A stretch of DNA of 64,000 nucleotides. Source: Labilibaculum euxinicum. GTDB lineage: Bacteria > Bacteroidota > Bacteroidia > Bacteroidales > Marinifilaceae. The stretch is taken from positions 62,001-126,000 of the forward strand of contig NZ_WTCR01000013.1 in NCBI RefSeq assembly GCF_009795715.1. The letters run 5' to 3'. Numbering within the stretch: the stretch's first letter is position 1; each line of letters starts with the position of its first letter. Positions 1 through 9,687 of this stretch are shown in pieces. The translations under genes were made by a program, and so were the position numbers. Below the pieces are notes generated by a model. It saw nothing but the letters and a program-made list of their open reading frames with translations, had not been told where the DNA came from and did not search any database.

Positions 1-1939
1 AGTAATCAACTTAGAATCAAAAAAAGTTAGAACGATACTAGGCAAAAAATGGAACTACTCTTATTCCGACGGAGATCAGCATTACGACTGGTCGCCTGAT
101 GGCAAATGGTTTCTTGTTAATATTTATCCTCACACCATTTTTATGCCAGATGCGGCAATGGTGGATGCTCAGGGAAATCAGAAGGTGATTAACCTTACTG
201 AAAGCGGCTACAGCGATTCTGATGCCAAATGGTCATTAAAAGGAAATGCAATGATCTGGTTCACCGACAAACGTGGATATCGCAGTCATGGAAGCTGGGG
301 CTCGCAATCGGATGTTTACATTCAATTCTTTAACCAGAAAGCATTTGATGATTTCAAACTTTCAAAGGAAGAAAAAGAATTAAAAGAAGAAGCTGAAAAA
401 GCTAAGAAAGAGGAAGATAATGGCGATGACAAAGACAAGAAAAAGGATAAGAAGGACAAAAAAGACAAAGATAAAGTTGAAGATTTAAACATTGAATTTT
501 CAGGAATGGAAGATCGTCAGATTTGTTTAACAATCAATCCTTCCAAACTTTCTGATGCAATTCTGACTCCTGATGGAAAAAAATTATTTTACCTAAGCAA
601 ATTCGAAGGTGGATACGATCTTTGGGTAAACGATTTGGAAGAGAAGGAAACGAAAAAAATTCTTGACCTAAAAGGCGGTGGCGGCGATATGCAGTTCGAC
701 AAGGAAGCAAAAAACCTGTTTTTAATGTCAGGCAACAGCATCATTAAAGTAGATGTTGCGACAAACAAGCGAAAAAACATCAGCTACACTGCCGAAATGT
801 ATTTGGATAAAGCCAAAGAAAGAGAATATCTTTTTGAACATGTTTGGCGCACCATGTTAAGAAAATTTTATGATCCTGAAATGCATCAAGTTGACTGGGA
901 TTTTTACAAAAGTGAATACAAGCGATTTTTACCTTATATTAATAACAATCACGATTTTGCAGAAATGCTAAGTGAGTTATTGGGTGAGTTAAATGCTTCG
1001 CATACCGGTTCCGGTTATCGGGCCAGATCAAAAAATCCTGATCAAACAGCCAAATTAGGCGCATTCTTTGATTGGAATTACGAAGGTGATGGTTTACGAA
1101 TTGCCGAAGTACTGGAAAAAGGCCCCCTTAACCAAGCCGATTCAAAGATTAAAGCAGGAACTATCATCGAAAAAATTGATGGAAATGTGATTCCTAAAAA
1201 CGAGAGTTATTATCCTTTACTAAATCACAAAGCTGATAAAAAAGTACTCTTATCTCTTTACAATCCTTACACAAAAGAACGATGGGAAGAAACTGTAAAA
1301 CCTGTTTCGGGCATTAATACTTTATTGTACGAACGTTGGGTAAAAAAGCGTCAGGAAGAATGCGAGCGCCTGTCGAACGGACGAATTGGATATGTTCATG
1401 TAAAAGGAATGGATTCGCAAAGCTACCGAAAAGTATATTCTGAAATTCTGGGTAAATATGGTACTTACGAAGCCATTGTTGTTGATACCAGATTTAATGG
1501 CGGAGGATGGCTGCACGACGATTTAGCAACTCTGCTTAGCGGTGAAGTATACTCTACCCTTTCACCCAGAGGACAGGATTTTGGAACAGAACCTCTTTCC
1601 AAGTGGAAAAAGCCATCTGCTGTTTTAATTAGTGAGAGCAATTATTCTGACGCTTGCGCATTCCCATATGTATACAAAACATTAAAAATCGGGAAACTGG
1701 TTGGAATGCCTGTTCCCGGTACTATGACTGCTGTATGGTGGGAAACTCTTCAGGATCCGACTTTGTATTTCGGTATGCCAATGGTTGGAGTAAAAGACAC
1801 CAAAGGAAAATACATTGAAAATCACCAAATAGAACCGGATATTAAAGTTAGAAATGACTACGAAGTTGTAACCAAAGGTGATGATCAGCAACTTAAAAAA
1901 GCGGTTGAGTCTTTATTAAAAGAAATTGATGAAAAATAG
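1..1939 (+). CDS. Tricorn-like S41 family protease, C-terminal part (5' truncated by window edge)
   Basis: The reading frame is open from the first bases of the window, so the ATG at 143 is only an internal Met and the gene starts outside. It begins in beta-propeller (PD40/WD40-like) sequence with a SPDGKW motif. A lysine/glutamate/aspartate-rich low-complexity linker is coded at about 360-480, then more propeller blades, then a tricorn-type core. The conserved His lies in GELNASHTG (about 990-1010). A PDZ-like segment follows (about 1060-1200). The likely nucleophile is the Ser codon at 1646 in NYSDACAF. Tricorn homologues degrade peptides after the proteasome or other proteases; in Bacteroidota they are usually exported, but the signal peptide would be outside the window. 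A hairpin terminator follows the stop. Family assignment is firm; substrate is unknown. Confidence 0.9.
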   Translation, partial: VINLESKKVRTILGKKWNYSYSDGDQHYDWSPDGKWFLVNIYPHTIFMPDAAMVDAQGNQKVINLTESGYSDSDAKWSLKGNAMIWFTDKRGYRSHGSWGSQSDVYIQFFNQKAFDDFKLSKEEKELKEEAEKAKKEEDNGDDKDKKKDKKDKKDKDKVEDLNIEFSGMEDRQICLTINPSKLSDAILTPDGKKLFYLSKFEGGYDLWVNDLEEKETKKILDLKGGGGDMQFDKEAKNLFLMSGNSIIKVDVATNKRKNISYTAEMYLDKAKEREYLFEHVWRTMLRKFYDPEMHQVDWDFYKSEYKRFLPYINNNHDFAEMLSELLGELNASHTGSGYRARSKNPDQTAKLGAFFDWNYEGDGLRIAEVLEKGPLNQADSKIKAGTIIEKIDGNVIPKNESYYPLLNHKADKKVLLSLYNPYTKERWEETVKPVSGINTLLYERWVKKRQEECERLSNGRIGYVHVKGMDSQSYRKVYSEILGKYGTYEAIVVDTRFNGGGWLHDDLATLLSGEVYSTLSPRGQDFGTEPLSKWKKPSAVLISESNYSDACAFPYVYKTLKIGKLVGMPVPGTMTAVWWETLQDPTLYFGMPMVGVKDTKGKYIENHQIEPDIKVRNDYEVVTKGDDQQLKKAVESLLKEIDEK

Positions 1940-1966
1940 TCTGTGAAATCAATGAACCTGCAATCA

Positions 1967-1994
1967 AACACTTCTTCCTGATGGAAGAAGTGTT
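1967..1994 (+). terminator. Hairpin downstream of the tricorn-like gene
   Basis: A perfect 12-bp stem (AACACTTCTTCC paired with its complement) with a TGAT loop lies 27 bases after the stop codon. There is no long T-run after it, so it may act as a 3'-end stabiliser as much as a terminator. Confidence 0.6.
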
Positions 1995-2115
1995 CTGCAG
2001 GCAAAAGACATCTCGTGTACGAAACAAACAGCTCACAACTGGAATCAGATTAAAATGTATTAAATACGATTAACAACAAGAACTACATATTCTGAATAAA
2101 CTGAACCTTAAGTGT

Positions 2116-2367
2116 AAATGAGACGGAACTCATCCCTCCTTTGATCACCTCAAATGAATTGAGTTTCGATCTCATTTTACTGGTATGGTTTTTGTTAATT
2201 AACAATGTAAAATAAAATTTCAAGAGATATTCCTGACCGCTTTTATTAACCTACTGGCAAACGGAATTATAGGGGTCTGTTCTCCTACTTTTTTCAAAAC
2301 CTGAACAGACATAATTTGCCGAAAATAACACGGAATAGGGGCCGTTGTTATTTTCGGCTTTTTATTT
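2116..2367 (+). other. Structured non-coding stretch between two peptidase genes (RNA leader or small RNA candidate)
   Basis: The 562 bases between 1940 and 2501 hold no convincing reading frame but contain a series of inverted repeats. An imperfect stem pairs 2116-2133 with about 2158-2175. An exact 8-bp stem pairs GTCTGTTC at 2275-2282 with 2303-2310. A 15-16 bp stem ends in a T-run at 2318-2367. The spacing suggests the folded 3' half of a transcript that starts after the first hairpin at 1994. It could be an independent small RNA or an attenuated leader of the S9 peptidase gene at 2502. No known RNA family was recognised. Confidence 0.4.
2318..2367 (+). terminator. Rho-independent terminator without an obvious gene in front
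   Basis: GCCGAAAATAACACGG (2318-2333) pairs with 2342-2358 with a one-base bulge, followed by CTTTTTATTT. It has the classical form of an intrinsic terminator on the plus strand, yet the nearest upstream gene already ended at 1939 and has its own hairpin. It lies 135 bases before the next start codon. Confidence 0.75.
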
Positions 2368-2501
2368 ACAACATCCTAAAAAACAGTCTTGGTATATTTT
2401 AGAATAAACAATTTTATTGTTAATTTAACAAGCTGATGATATAAAGTAATAACAAACAAAACAACTACACATAAAAGTTCATCGAAAATAAAAATTTTAT
2501 T

Positions 2502-4922
2502 ATGAAACGATTCATTTATCTGGCTTTACTCCTTGGCTTTTCAAGTGCGAATGCTCAGGAGAACATAACTTATCAGAAGCCTTCCTCTGAGATCTTAGAT
2601 TTAGTTGATGTGAAGGCTGCTCCATCGGTACTTATTGATGAAAGTAAAGATTTTATGGTTTTACGATATCGTGATTCGTACAAAACCATTGCTGAACTTT
2701 CTGAAGTTGAGTTGCGTCTGGGTGGTTTGAGAATCAACCCAAAAACAAATATCGGTAGTAGAACAAACTATTACAACGATCTGAAATTAATCAATTTAAA
2801 AGAAACAAATGCGAGTCCGAAACCCGTAACAGGATTACCGGAAAATCCTCGTTTAGCCAATTTCAAATGGTCGCCCGATCAGAAAATGATCGCTTTTACT
2901 AATACAAGCCAAGATGGTGTTGAGATTTGGTTTTTGGATCTTAAAAAAGCTGTTGCTGCAAAATTAACAGAAGCCAATGTTAATGCCAATATGGGCGATG
3001 TAATCAATTGGTTCGAAGACAGCAAATCCTTATTGGTGAAAATGATTTCTGAAGACAGAAAAGAACTCATCGATACGAAAAACAGTATTCCAACCGGACC
3101 AACAATATCTGTTAATGAAGGAAGTAAAGCTCAAAACAGAACCTATCAGGATTTGCTGAAAAACAAAAATGACGAATACAATTTTGAACAATTGGCTCTT
3201 TCAGATCTTTACAAAATATCGCTTAACGGAGGTAAAGAAAAATGGTTAGGTGCAGCAATGTTTGAAAGTATTACCTTCTCTCCTGACGGAAACTATGTAA
3301 TGCTGACCACCATCGAAAAACCATTTTCCTATCTGGTTCCCTACTCAAGATTTCCATTTAAAACCACAATATATTCGAGCAAAGGCGAAATGGTGCAGAC
3401 CGTTTTGGAAGTGCCTTTGGTTGAAGAACTGCCAAAGGGATTTATGGCAATAAGAACCGGAAGAAGAGATTTGAATTGGCGCGATGATAAACCCTCCACT
3501 CTAATTTATACTGAAGCTCTTGATGGCGGAGATCCCGAAAACAAAGTGGATTTTCGAGATGAAGTATTTGAACTGAAAGCTCCATTTAACGGCACGCCAA
3601 AAAGTATCTTAAAAACGATCAATCGATTCTATACTATTGACTGGGGCAATGACAATATCGCAATTGCCATGGATTACTGGTGGAATACCAGAAATATAAA
3701 AACCTACGTGTTTAATCCATCGGATGCCAGTCAGGAACCCAAAATAATTTCAGATCGAAACTATCAGGACAAATACAATGATCCGGGAAACTTTGTGCAT
3801 AAAAGAAATAAATTCAGCAACTATGTACTGGCTTTAGATGGTGATAATGCCTTCTTAATAGGAGATGGTTACAGTGAAAAGGGGCAATATCCTTTTGTTG
3901 ATCAGTTAAATTTGAAGACTGAAAAAACCGAACGCTTGTATCAATCAACTTACGAAGACAAAATTGAAGACATTCAGGATTTTGATCCTGTAAACAAAAA
4001 GTTATTGGTGCGTATTGAATCTAAAACCGAATACCCTAACTACTACTTCCGAAATATAAAAAAGAAAGAACTTCAGCAACTTACCAGCTTCGAGAATCCT
4101 TTTAAAAGCATCCAAAACGTGCACAAAGAGGTTTTAAACTACAAGCGAGAAGATGGTTTGGAACTATCCGGAACCTTATATCTTCCTGTAGGTTATGACG
4201 CAAACAAAAAAGAAAAAATGCCAATGATTTTGTGGGCTTATCCAAAGGAATTTAAGGACAAAGCAAGTGCTTCTCAAAACACTCAAAATCCAAACGAGTT
4301 TACCTACCCTTACTGGGCATCGCCAATTTACTGGGTAACTAAGGGTTATGTTGTTTTAGATGATGCCTCATTCCCTATTATTGGAGAAGGTGAAACAGAA
4401 CCAAACGATTCTTTCTGTAAGCAACTGGTTTCGAATGCAAAAGCTGCAATTGATGCTGTAGATTCTTTGGGATATATCGATAGAAATAAAGTTGCTGTTG
4501 GCGGACATAGTTACGGTGCTTTTATGGTGGCCAACCTATTAAGTCATTCAGATTTGTTTGCTGCCGGAATTGCCCGAAGCGGTGCCTACAACAGAACATT
4601 AACACCATTTGGTTTTCAGAGCGAAGAACGCTCGTATTGGGACGCCCCTGAAGTATACTACAAAATGTCGCCTTTTATGCATGCCGACGAAATGAAAACT
4701 CCTTTGCTGTTAATTCATGGCGAAGCAGATAACAATTCAGGAACTTACCCAATGCAAAGTGAGCGGTATTTTAACGCACTAAAAGGATTGGGAGCTAACG
4801 TTCGATTGGTTATTTTCCCAAAAGAAAGTCATAGTTACAGAGCCAAAGAGAGTATCCTGCACATGTTGTGGGAACAAGATCAGTGGCTTGAAAAGTATGT
4901 TAAAAACAGAAAGATGGAATAA
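2502..4922 (+). CDS. S9 family peptidase, glutamyl endopeptidase-like (S9D), secreted
   Basis: The 806-residue product starts with a signal peptide ending in NAQ (about residues 1-19), so it is likely periplasmic or exported. Residues about 50-550 look like a beta-propeller gate. The C-terminal alpha/beta-hydrolase domain carries the triad: Ser670 in GGHSYGAF, Asp743 in GEADNNSGT and His777 in KESHSY. The segment around RSGAYNRTLTPFGFQ strongly resembles the plant chloroplast glutamyl endopeptidase (from memory of that family), which cleaves after Glu in small peptides. It follows the tricorn-like protease and may share a role in peptide catabolism. The ATG at 2502 is chosen because the signal peptide starts there. 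A strong terminator follows. Confidence 0.9.
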   Translation: MKRFIYLALLLGFSSANAQENITYQKPSSEILDLVDVKAAPSVLIDESKDFMVLRYRDSYKTIAELSEVELRLGGLRINPKTNIGSRTNYYNDLKLINLKETNASPKPVTGLPENPRLANFKWSPDQKMIAFTNTSQDGVEIWFLDLKKAVAAKLTEANVNANMGDVINWFEDSKSLLVKMISEDRKELIDTKNSIPTGPTISVNEGSKAQNRTYQDLLKNKNDEYNFEQLALSDLYKISLNGGKEKWLGAAMFESITFSPDGNYVMLTTIEKPFSYLVPYSRFPFKTTIYSSKGEMVQTVLEVPLVEELPKGFMAIRTGRRDLNWRDDKPSTLIYTEALDGGDPENKVDFRDEVFELKAPFNGTPKSILKTINRFYTIDWGNDNIAIAMDYWWNTRNIKTYVFNPSDASQEPKIISDRNYQDKYNDPGNFVHKRNKFSNYVLALDGDNAFLIGDGYSEKGQYPFVDQLNLKTEKTERLYQSTYEDKIEDIQDFDPVNKKLLVRIESKTEYPNYYFRNIKKKELQQLTSFENPFKSIQNVHKEVLNYKREDGLELSGTLYLPVGYDANKKEKMPMILWAYPKEFKDKASASQNTQNPNEFTYPYWASPIYWVTKGYVVLDDASFPIIGEGETEPNDSFCKQLVSNAKAAIDAVDSLGYIDRNKVAVGGHSYGAFMVANLLSHSDLFAAGIARSGAYNRTLTPFGFQSEERSYWDAPEVYYKMSPFMHADEMKTPLLLIHGEADNNSGTYPMQSERYFNALKGLGANVRLVIFPKESHSYRAKESILHMLWEQDQWLEKYVKNRKME

Positions 4923-4948
4923 GTCTGCAAGTTTCAAAGTTATACAAG

Positions 4949-4992
4949 AAGGGAATTCACTCGTAAAGATGAATTCCCTTTTCTTTTTTAAT
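4949..4992 (+). terminator. Rho-independent terminator of the S9 peptidase gene
   Basis: An 11-bp stem (AAGGGAATTCA with its complement at 4970-4980) is followed by TTTCTTTTTT, 27 bases after the stop. Confidence 0.9.
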
Positions 4993-5026
4993 AGAAAAGG
5001 GCACTATTATTCTCATTCGTCTTTTG

Positions 5027-5034
5027 TAATTTTG
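5027..5034 (+). promoter_or_regulatory. Bacteroidota -7 element for hutD-like gene
   Basis: TAATTTTG fits the TAnnTTTG consensus and lies 26 bases before the ATG at 5060. No clear -33 TTTG was found at the expected distance. Confidence 0.45.
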
Positions 5035-5059
5035 ATTTGCAAACACAACAATCCACAAC

Positions 5060-5641
5060 ATGAATTTCGAAATTAAAAAAGCAGATGATTTTAATACAAT
5101 TAACTGGTCGGGCGGAACCAGTACTCAACTTTATATCTACCCGCCAACATCAGATTACCAGCGAAGAGATTTTGATTTTAGACTAAGCACAGCTACGGTA
5201 GAAGTTGAGGAATCAGATTTTACTTCCCTACCCGGCGTGTCGCGAAAAATCATGATTTTAGATGGAGCAATAGAAATCATTCATGAAAATCGTTACAGCA
5301 AAAAGCTTGACAAATTCGATACAGACAGCTTTGAAGGAGACTGGAAAACCTCATCGATTGGAGAATGCATCGATTTTAATTTGATGACACGCGTCACTTC
5401 AAAAGGAGAAATCAAGGCTCTTTCTATTGAAAAGAAACAAATTGTAAATTTACCTCTTGAAAAAGAAACAGATTTCCTGATTGGATATATTTTCTCAGGT
5501 GAAATTAGTCTGACTATAAATCAGAAAATTCATCAGCTGCAACAGGGAAACCTCCTGGTGATTACTCAATTTGGCAGCGCAAACCTGCAACTAACCGGAA
5601 TGGAGAACAGCGAGATCATTATATCTAAAATCATTATTTAA
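5060..5641 (+). CDS. HutD family cupin-like protein
   Basis: The 193-residue protein has the HutD/Ves signature near its N-terminus (INWSGGTSTQLYIYPP, about residues 14-29) followed by RDFDFRLSTATVE and FTSLPGVSRKIMILDG, the usual order in the family. HutD proteins are bicupins often linked to histidine utilisation, where a role in limiting or sensing the pathway has been proposed; their biochemical activity is not settled. No other hut gene lies nearby, so it stands alone here. It has no signal peptide and is probably cytoplasmic. It converges with the LytTR regulator gene, whose stop lies 20 bases away. Confidence 0.85.
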   Translation: MNFEIKKADDFNTINWSGGTSTQLYIYPPTSDYQRRDFDFRLSTATVEVEESDFTSLPGVSRKIMILDGAIEIIHENRYSKKLDKFDTDSFEGDWKTSSIGECIDFNLMTRVTSKGEIKALSIEKKQIVNLPLEKETDFLIGYIFSGEISLTINQKIHQLQQGNLLVITQFGSANLQLTGMENSEIIISKIII

Positions 5642-5660
5642 GATTTCTGGTTTTCAAATA

Positions 5661-6500
5661 TTACTCGAGCATTCTTTTCCACAGGTGAGCAATACTTCGC
5701 AAAACTTTTGATCCGTTATTATTTTGCTGAGTAAAGGTGTCTTTAAAACTTTTCCCAAAACGTTTTGAAGCAAACAAAACAGTGCCATCGTTAAGAGTTA
5801 ATTGCAGTTCCTTATGATTGTAACGCAGAATATAATCTTGATTTACTAATAAACTATTGCTTATGGGATAGAAATTATAATCTATCATCAGCATCTCTTT
5901 ATAGTAACCCAAATTTCTGGTAGTAGTGAGTCGATTCCCATTTCTTAAAAATACGTAGGCAATTACACCATCGGCCTCGAGGTATTTAATTTCATCGACA
6001 GTCACAAATTCAACAATTCCATTGTGCAGATGCAGAGCAATTTTATTGGTTTTATTTATGTTACTGTCCCCAACCCGATCTAAAAGCAAGCTTATTTGCC
6101 GGTTGAAATACTGCGATCGCAGTTTCTCCGTTGCTTTGTTTACAGCAAGTATTAAATCAGTATCATCTAAAGGCTTGTAAAGAAAATCGAGAGCCGAATA
6201 TTTAATGGCTCTAAGGGTAAACTCTTTTGCACTTTCGCCTGTTATAAAAATGATTTCAAAGTCTATTTTGCCTTCATCCGAAAGCATCCGCAAAAGATCA
6301 AAACCCGTTCCTTTAGGCAATTGAATATCCAGAAATATGATATCGAAATGATTCGCTTTAATCTTTTCATAGGCATCATCGATACTAAATGCTTGTTGAA
6401 TGTCTCTGATTAAAGGACACAATTTTTCGATTCTTTGTTTGATGTAGTTTGATGTATCTTCGACATCCTCAACTACCAATGCTGTATAAACTTCTTGCAT
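5661..6500 (-). CDS. LytTR family response regulator
   Basis: The 279-residue protein has an N-terminal receiver domain with the phospho-acceptor Asp in IIFLDIQLPKGTGFDLL and the conserved Lys in FLYKPLD (about residues 110-115). A LytTR DNA-binding domain follows (about 150-255; KYLEADGVIAYVFLRNG, then LGYYKEML, FYPISNSLLVNQDYI). These regulators bind direct repeats rather than palindromes and pair with LytS-type kinases. The kinase gene lies six bases upstream in the same operon. Its targets cannot be told from this window. The short C-terminal extension after the DNA-binding domain is not unusual. Confidence 0.93.
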   Translation of the reverse strand: MQEVYTALVVEDVEDTSNYIKQRIEKLCPLIRDIQQAFSIDDAYEKIKANHFDIIFLDIQLPKGTGFDLLRMLSDEGKIDFEIIFITGESAKEFTLRAIKYSALDFLYKPLDDTDLILAVNKATEKLRSQYFNRQISLLLDRVGDSNINKTNKIALHLHNGIVEFVTVDEIKYLEADGVIAYVFLRNGNRLTTTRNLGYYKEMLMIDYNFYPISNSLLVNQDYILRYNHKELQLTLNDGTVLFASKRFGKSFKDTFTQQNNNGSKVLRSIAHLWKRMLE

Positions 6501-6506
6501 AACCTG

Positions 6507-9416
6507 CTAATTAGTAAATGTCACACTTACTTCTGTTCCTTCATCAAGGTCTTTGTATTCAATCTTAATTTTATAATCCAGATCGTTGAGAATTTCAATT
6601 TTTTTATTGATTAGTTCCAATCCTCTGGACTGATACAATTTGATCGAATCCTTTTTATTTTGCTGAGAGCGTTCCCGTCCAATTCCATTATCCCGAATCA
6701 TACATTCCACACCATCTTCCCGATCTGAAAAGCGAATCTGCAGAAATCCAATTTTCTCACCAGGCTCCAAACCATGTTTAATTGCATTTTCTACCAAAGG
6801 CTGCAAAATCATTGGCGGAATTGTTTTGTTTTGGAGGTCATCAGAATCCAATTTAATTTCAAAATCAAACTTCCGTTCTTTATGTTTTACCTGTTCCAAT
6901 TCAATATACATCTGCAATAAATCCACTTCCTCTTTAATCGTAATTTCACTGCTAACCGAAGCTCCCAGTAAAACCTTTGATGATTTAATAGATGCCTCCA
7001 TGTAAGCACGAATCAATCTTGAAAACTTAATTAAGTATTCGTTGGCCTTTTCGGGCTTATGCAAACTGATTAAATTCTGTACTGACGACAAAATATTAAA
7101 AACAAAATGAGGATTTAATTGTGCCTGCAAAGTCGCAATTTCAAGAAATTTTATTTTTCGTTCCCGATCCAACATTTTCATTTTAATATGGATTCTGGAA
7201 TGAACAAAAAAACCAAGTATCAACACCAATATTACAAAACCAATTAAAGTATGCTGATAAAAACGAGGCTCCTTATAAAAAGGCAACGAAATTTTAAGAT
7301 GCAAATGATCCTCTTTTTGTGTTGTTACATTTGGATTTCCGCCTGGGCGCGCCATTACATGAAAACAATAGTTTCCTGAAGCCAAATTCCGATAGTTTGC
7401 ATACTTCTTTTTTGTCCAATCGCTCCAAGTTTTATCTACACCATCCAACTTGTATTTGAACATCGGATTGGTTGGCAAACCAAAACCAATTGCTTCAAAA
7501 GATAAATCCAATTCGTTACAACCATTTTCCATACAAATTTCTGATCTGGAGATTGTATCTGAATAAATTATTCCCTTATCATTTAGGCTTGTAATTCGCA
7601 CATCATAAAAATCAGTATCAAAATTGACTTTATGCAGATCAATAACTGAAGTGCAAGTTGTAGAAGGAACGTACAACAAATCTTTATCCAGTAAAAACCC
7701 ATTCTGACAAACCTCCTCGGACAAAAATCCATTTCGAAAATTGAACAGCTTCATGCGGATATTTCCTTTGGAATAAAATAATGCCAAATCCATCGCAAAA
7801 ACCTCCAAAGAAGTTCCAACAATCAGTAATTCATCACTTTTCGAGATAATTCCGGCAATATTGTTTTCGATGATTCCATCGTCGACTCTTCTAAATTCCT
7901 CATTTTGTGAATTGTAAAACCACAAACCGTCCTTCCCTCCCATCCAAAAATTTCCTTTTACATCTTTATGGATAGAAAAAACACCATACTTAGGACCGCC
8001 TTCTATTTTTGAAAAACATTTCTTTTTTCGGTCGTATTTGGTGAGACAACCATTAGTCCCAATCCAAATATTTCCCTCTTCATCAAAATCTATAGCTTTA
8101 GGATGCGAAGGAACCAACTGCTTGCTTGAATCAATCAGAATCTCAATATTTTCCTTCTCATCGATAAAACCAAGTCCGTTCATTTGTCCGAATATAATTC
8201 GATTGCTAACAGAATCGTATTTCGTGATCAAGGAAATTCCGGTATCGAATTTCTTTGTGTTTTTGTAGTTGTATTTCACCAATCCGTAATGCGTAGGAAA
8301 ATACAGAAAACCCTTTTTATCTTTTGAAGCACCATAATAGTAATCGGTCTCCTTTCGGTGGAATGGCCCCGGAGCAAGAATTTCCTCCTTGGTTTGAGAT
8401 TTCATGTCCAAACGATACAAAGCATCTTTATATACAGCGCCATAAAAATGACCGTCATCCCCTTTAATCATTGTCCAGATATCGTTCATAAAGCTTCGGG
8501 GAAAATTGGATATGGGACCATTAAATATCTGATACAAGCCATTGTCCGAACCAGACCAAATATTATTATCCCGATCTAAAATAGCCGGATATGGTGCTTT
8601 TATAAAATCCAAATTGAATTTTGTGGAGGATTTTGTAACACTATCCAAACGGTAAAAAGAATAGTCATTGACATACAGATAATCCTTTACTGGCAAATGG
8701 TTTATTTTAATACTATCAACCCGGTTGTTGGTCCTGTAAACACTAAAATAATTACTTTTATCAACAGGATTCAGGTAATGAATGTTTTCATTTTCTTCCT
8801 CCACCAAGACAATTTCCTCCCCCTTTAAAGCTAAAACCTTTCGTTTTACAGAACCTTCAAATTTAATTTCGCGTTCTATTTTCCCATCCGCAATACTAAA
8901 GATTTGATTTAAATCCTGCATTGTAAAATACATCCTGGCTTTATCCTTTACATATGCTACCGAATTTATGACCCCTTTAAAATCCGCATCCGAAACGTAT
9001 CGCTGTATTTCAGCTGTATCCCGATACTGAAAAAGGCAATTTTCAGATAAAATCCAATACTCTTCATTCCCTATAATCACCGCAGCAGGATTTTTGAAGC
9101 CTGTTAACAGCAGCATATCCCTGCCATCAAATCGATACAATTGATCGTAGGTTTTTACATAAACCCGTCCTTTCGAATCGCTTTCAATCTCGTATATACT
9201 TTTATTAGGCAGGTAATTCTCAAACTCTTCCCCGTTGAACTTCACCAAACCAGACTTGGTTCCCACCCAAATATATCCTAAATGATCCTGATGAATTGCC
9301 CGAACCTGAATTTGAGGCAAACCCGAATGAGTTGTATAATTGATATATGGACGCTGCTGTGCAAACACAGAAAGAGTCAAAAAAATCAGGAACATGATGA
9401 GACAGATTCTCCTCAT
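6507..9416 (-). CDS. LytS-type sensor histidine kinase with periplasmic beta-propeller
   Basis: The 969-residue protein starts with a signal peptide (ends VFAQ, about residue 20). A long periplasmic region of Reg_prop blades follows (YIWVGTKSGLVKFNGE, GNIWIGTNGCLTKYD, GNFWMGGKDGLWFYN), then a Y_Y_Y-like Ig domain (about 620-720). One membrane segment is seen at about 735-757, then a coiled-coil linker. The His_kinase domain has the phospho-His in LQAQLNPHFVFNILSS (about 790), and the ATPase domain has PLVENAIKHGLEP and IRDNGIGRERS. The architecture resembles the HTCS sensors of Bacteroides but with a separate LytTR partner. It is the first gene of the pair; the ligand is unknown. Confidence 0.93.
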   Translation of the reverse strand: MRRICLIMFLIFLTLSVFAQQRPYINYTTHSGLPQIQVRAIHQDHLGYIWVGTKSGLVKFNGEEFENYLPNKSIYEIESDSKGRVYVKTYDQLYRFDGRDMLLLTGFKNPAAVIIGNEEYWILSENCLFQYRDTAEIQRYVSDADFKGVINSVAYVKDKARMYFTMQDLNQIFSIADGKIEREIKFEGSVKRKVLALKGEEIVLVEEENENIHYLNPVDKSNYFSVYRTNNRVDSIKINHLPVKDYLYVNDYSFYRLDSVTKSSTKFNLDFIKAPYPAILDRDNNIWSGSDNGLYQIFNGPISNFPRSFMNDIWTMIKGDDGHFYGAVYKDALYRLDMKSQTKEEILAPGPFHRKETDYYYGASKDKKGFLYFPTHYGLVKYNYKNTKKFDTGISLITKYDSVSNRIIFGQMNGLGFIDEKENIEILIDSSKQLVPSHPKAIDFDEEGNIWIGTNGCLTKYDRKKKCFSKIEGGPKYGVFSIHKDVKGNFWMGGKDGLWFYNSQNEEFRRVDDGIIENNIAGIISKSDELLIVGTSLEVFAMDLALFYSKGNIRMKLFNFRNGFLSEEVCQNGFLLDKDLLYVPSTTCTSVIDLHKVNFDTDFYDVRITSLNDKGIIYSDTISRSEICMENGCNELDLSFEAIGFGLPTNPMFKYKLDGVDKTWSDWTKKKYANYRNLASGNYCFHVMARPGGNPNVTTQKEDHLHLKISLPFYKEPRFYQHTLIGFVILVLILGFFVHSRIHIKMKMLDRERKIKFLEIATLQAQLNPHFVFNILSSVQNLISLHKPEKANEYLIKFSRLIRAYMEASIKSSKVLLGASVSSEITIKEEVDLLQMYIELEQVKHKERKFDFEIKLDSDDLQNKTIPPMILQPLVENAIKHGLEPGEKIGFLQIRFSDREDGVECMIRDNGIGRERSQQNKKDSIKLYQSRGLELINKKIEILNDLDYKIKIEYKDLDEGTEVSVTFTN

Positions 9417-9687
9417 TTTGAGTTTAGATATAAGGGGTTTTTAAATACAAATACCAAGATAGGAATTCTATTCTAAATTATGATTCAATAGATAACAAGT
9501 GAGCAGATAGAGTAATAAGTGGTAAATAATAAGACAATCCAAAGGAAACAAACTGTCAGAATATATATGCTTGGTTCTTAAAAAACTCCCACTTATTACC
9601 GCAAATTACCACTTGTTATTTTCTTCTGTGACTTGCCGTTGAATCCAACTACTTTTAAAAGAAAATACAAATCTAAAACTCAAAAAA
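9417..9687. other. Divergent intergenic region with inverted AATAAGTGGTAA-type repeats
   Basis: This is the shared upstream region of the sensor kinase (minus) and the secreted beta-helix protein (plus). GTAATAAGTGGTAA at 9512-9525 recurs inverted at 9588-9600 and, more loosely, at 9606-9620. The copies could form a stem or bind a regulator, or be a dispersed repeat. No gene is seen. Confidence 0.4.
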
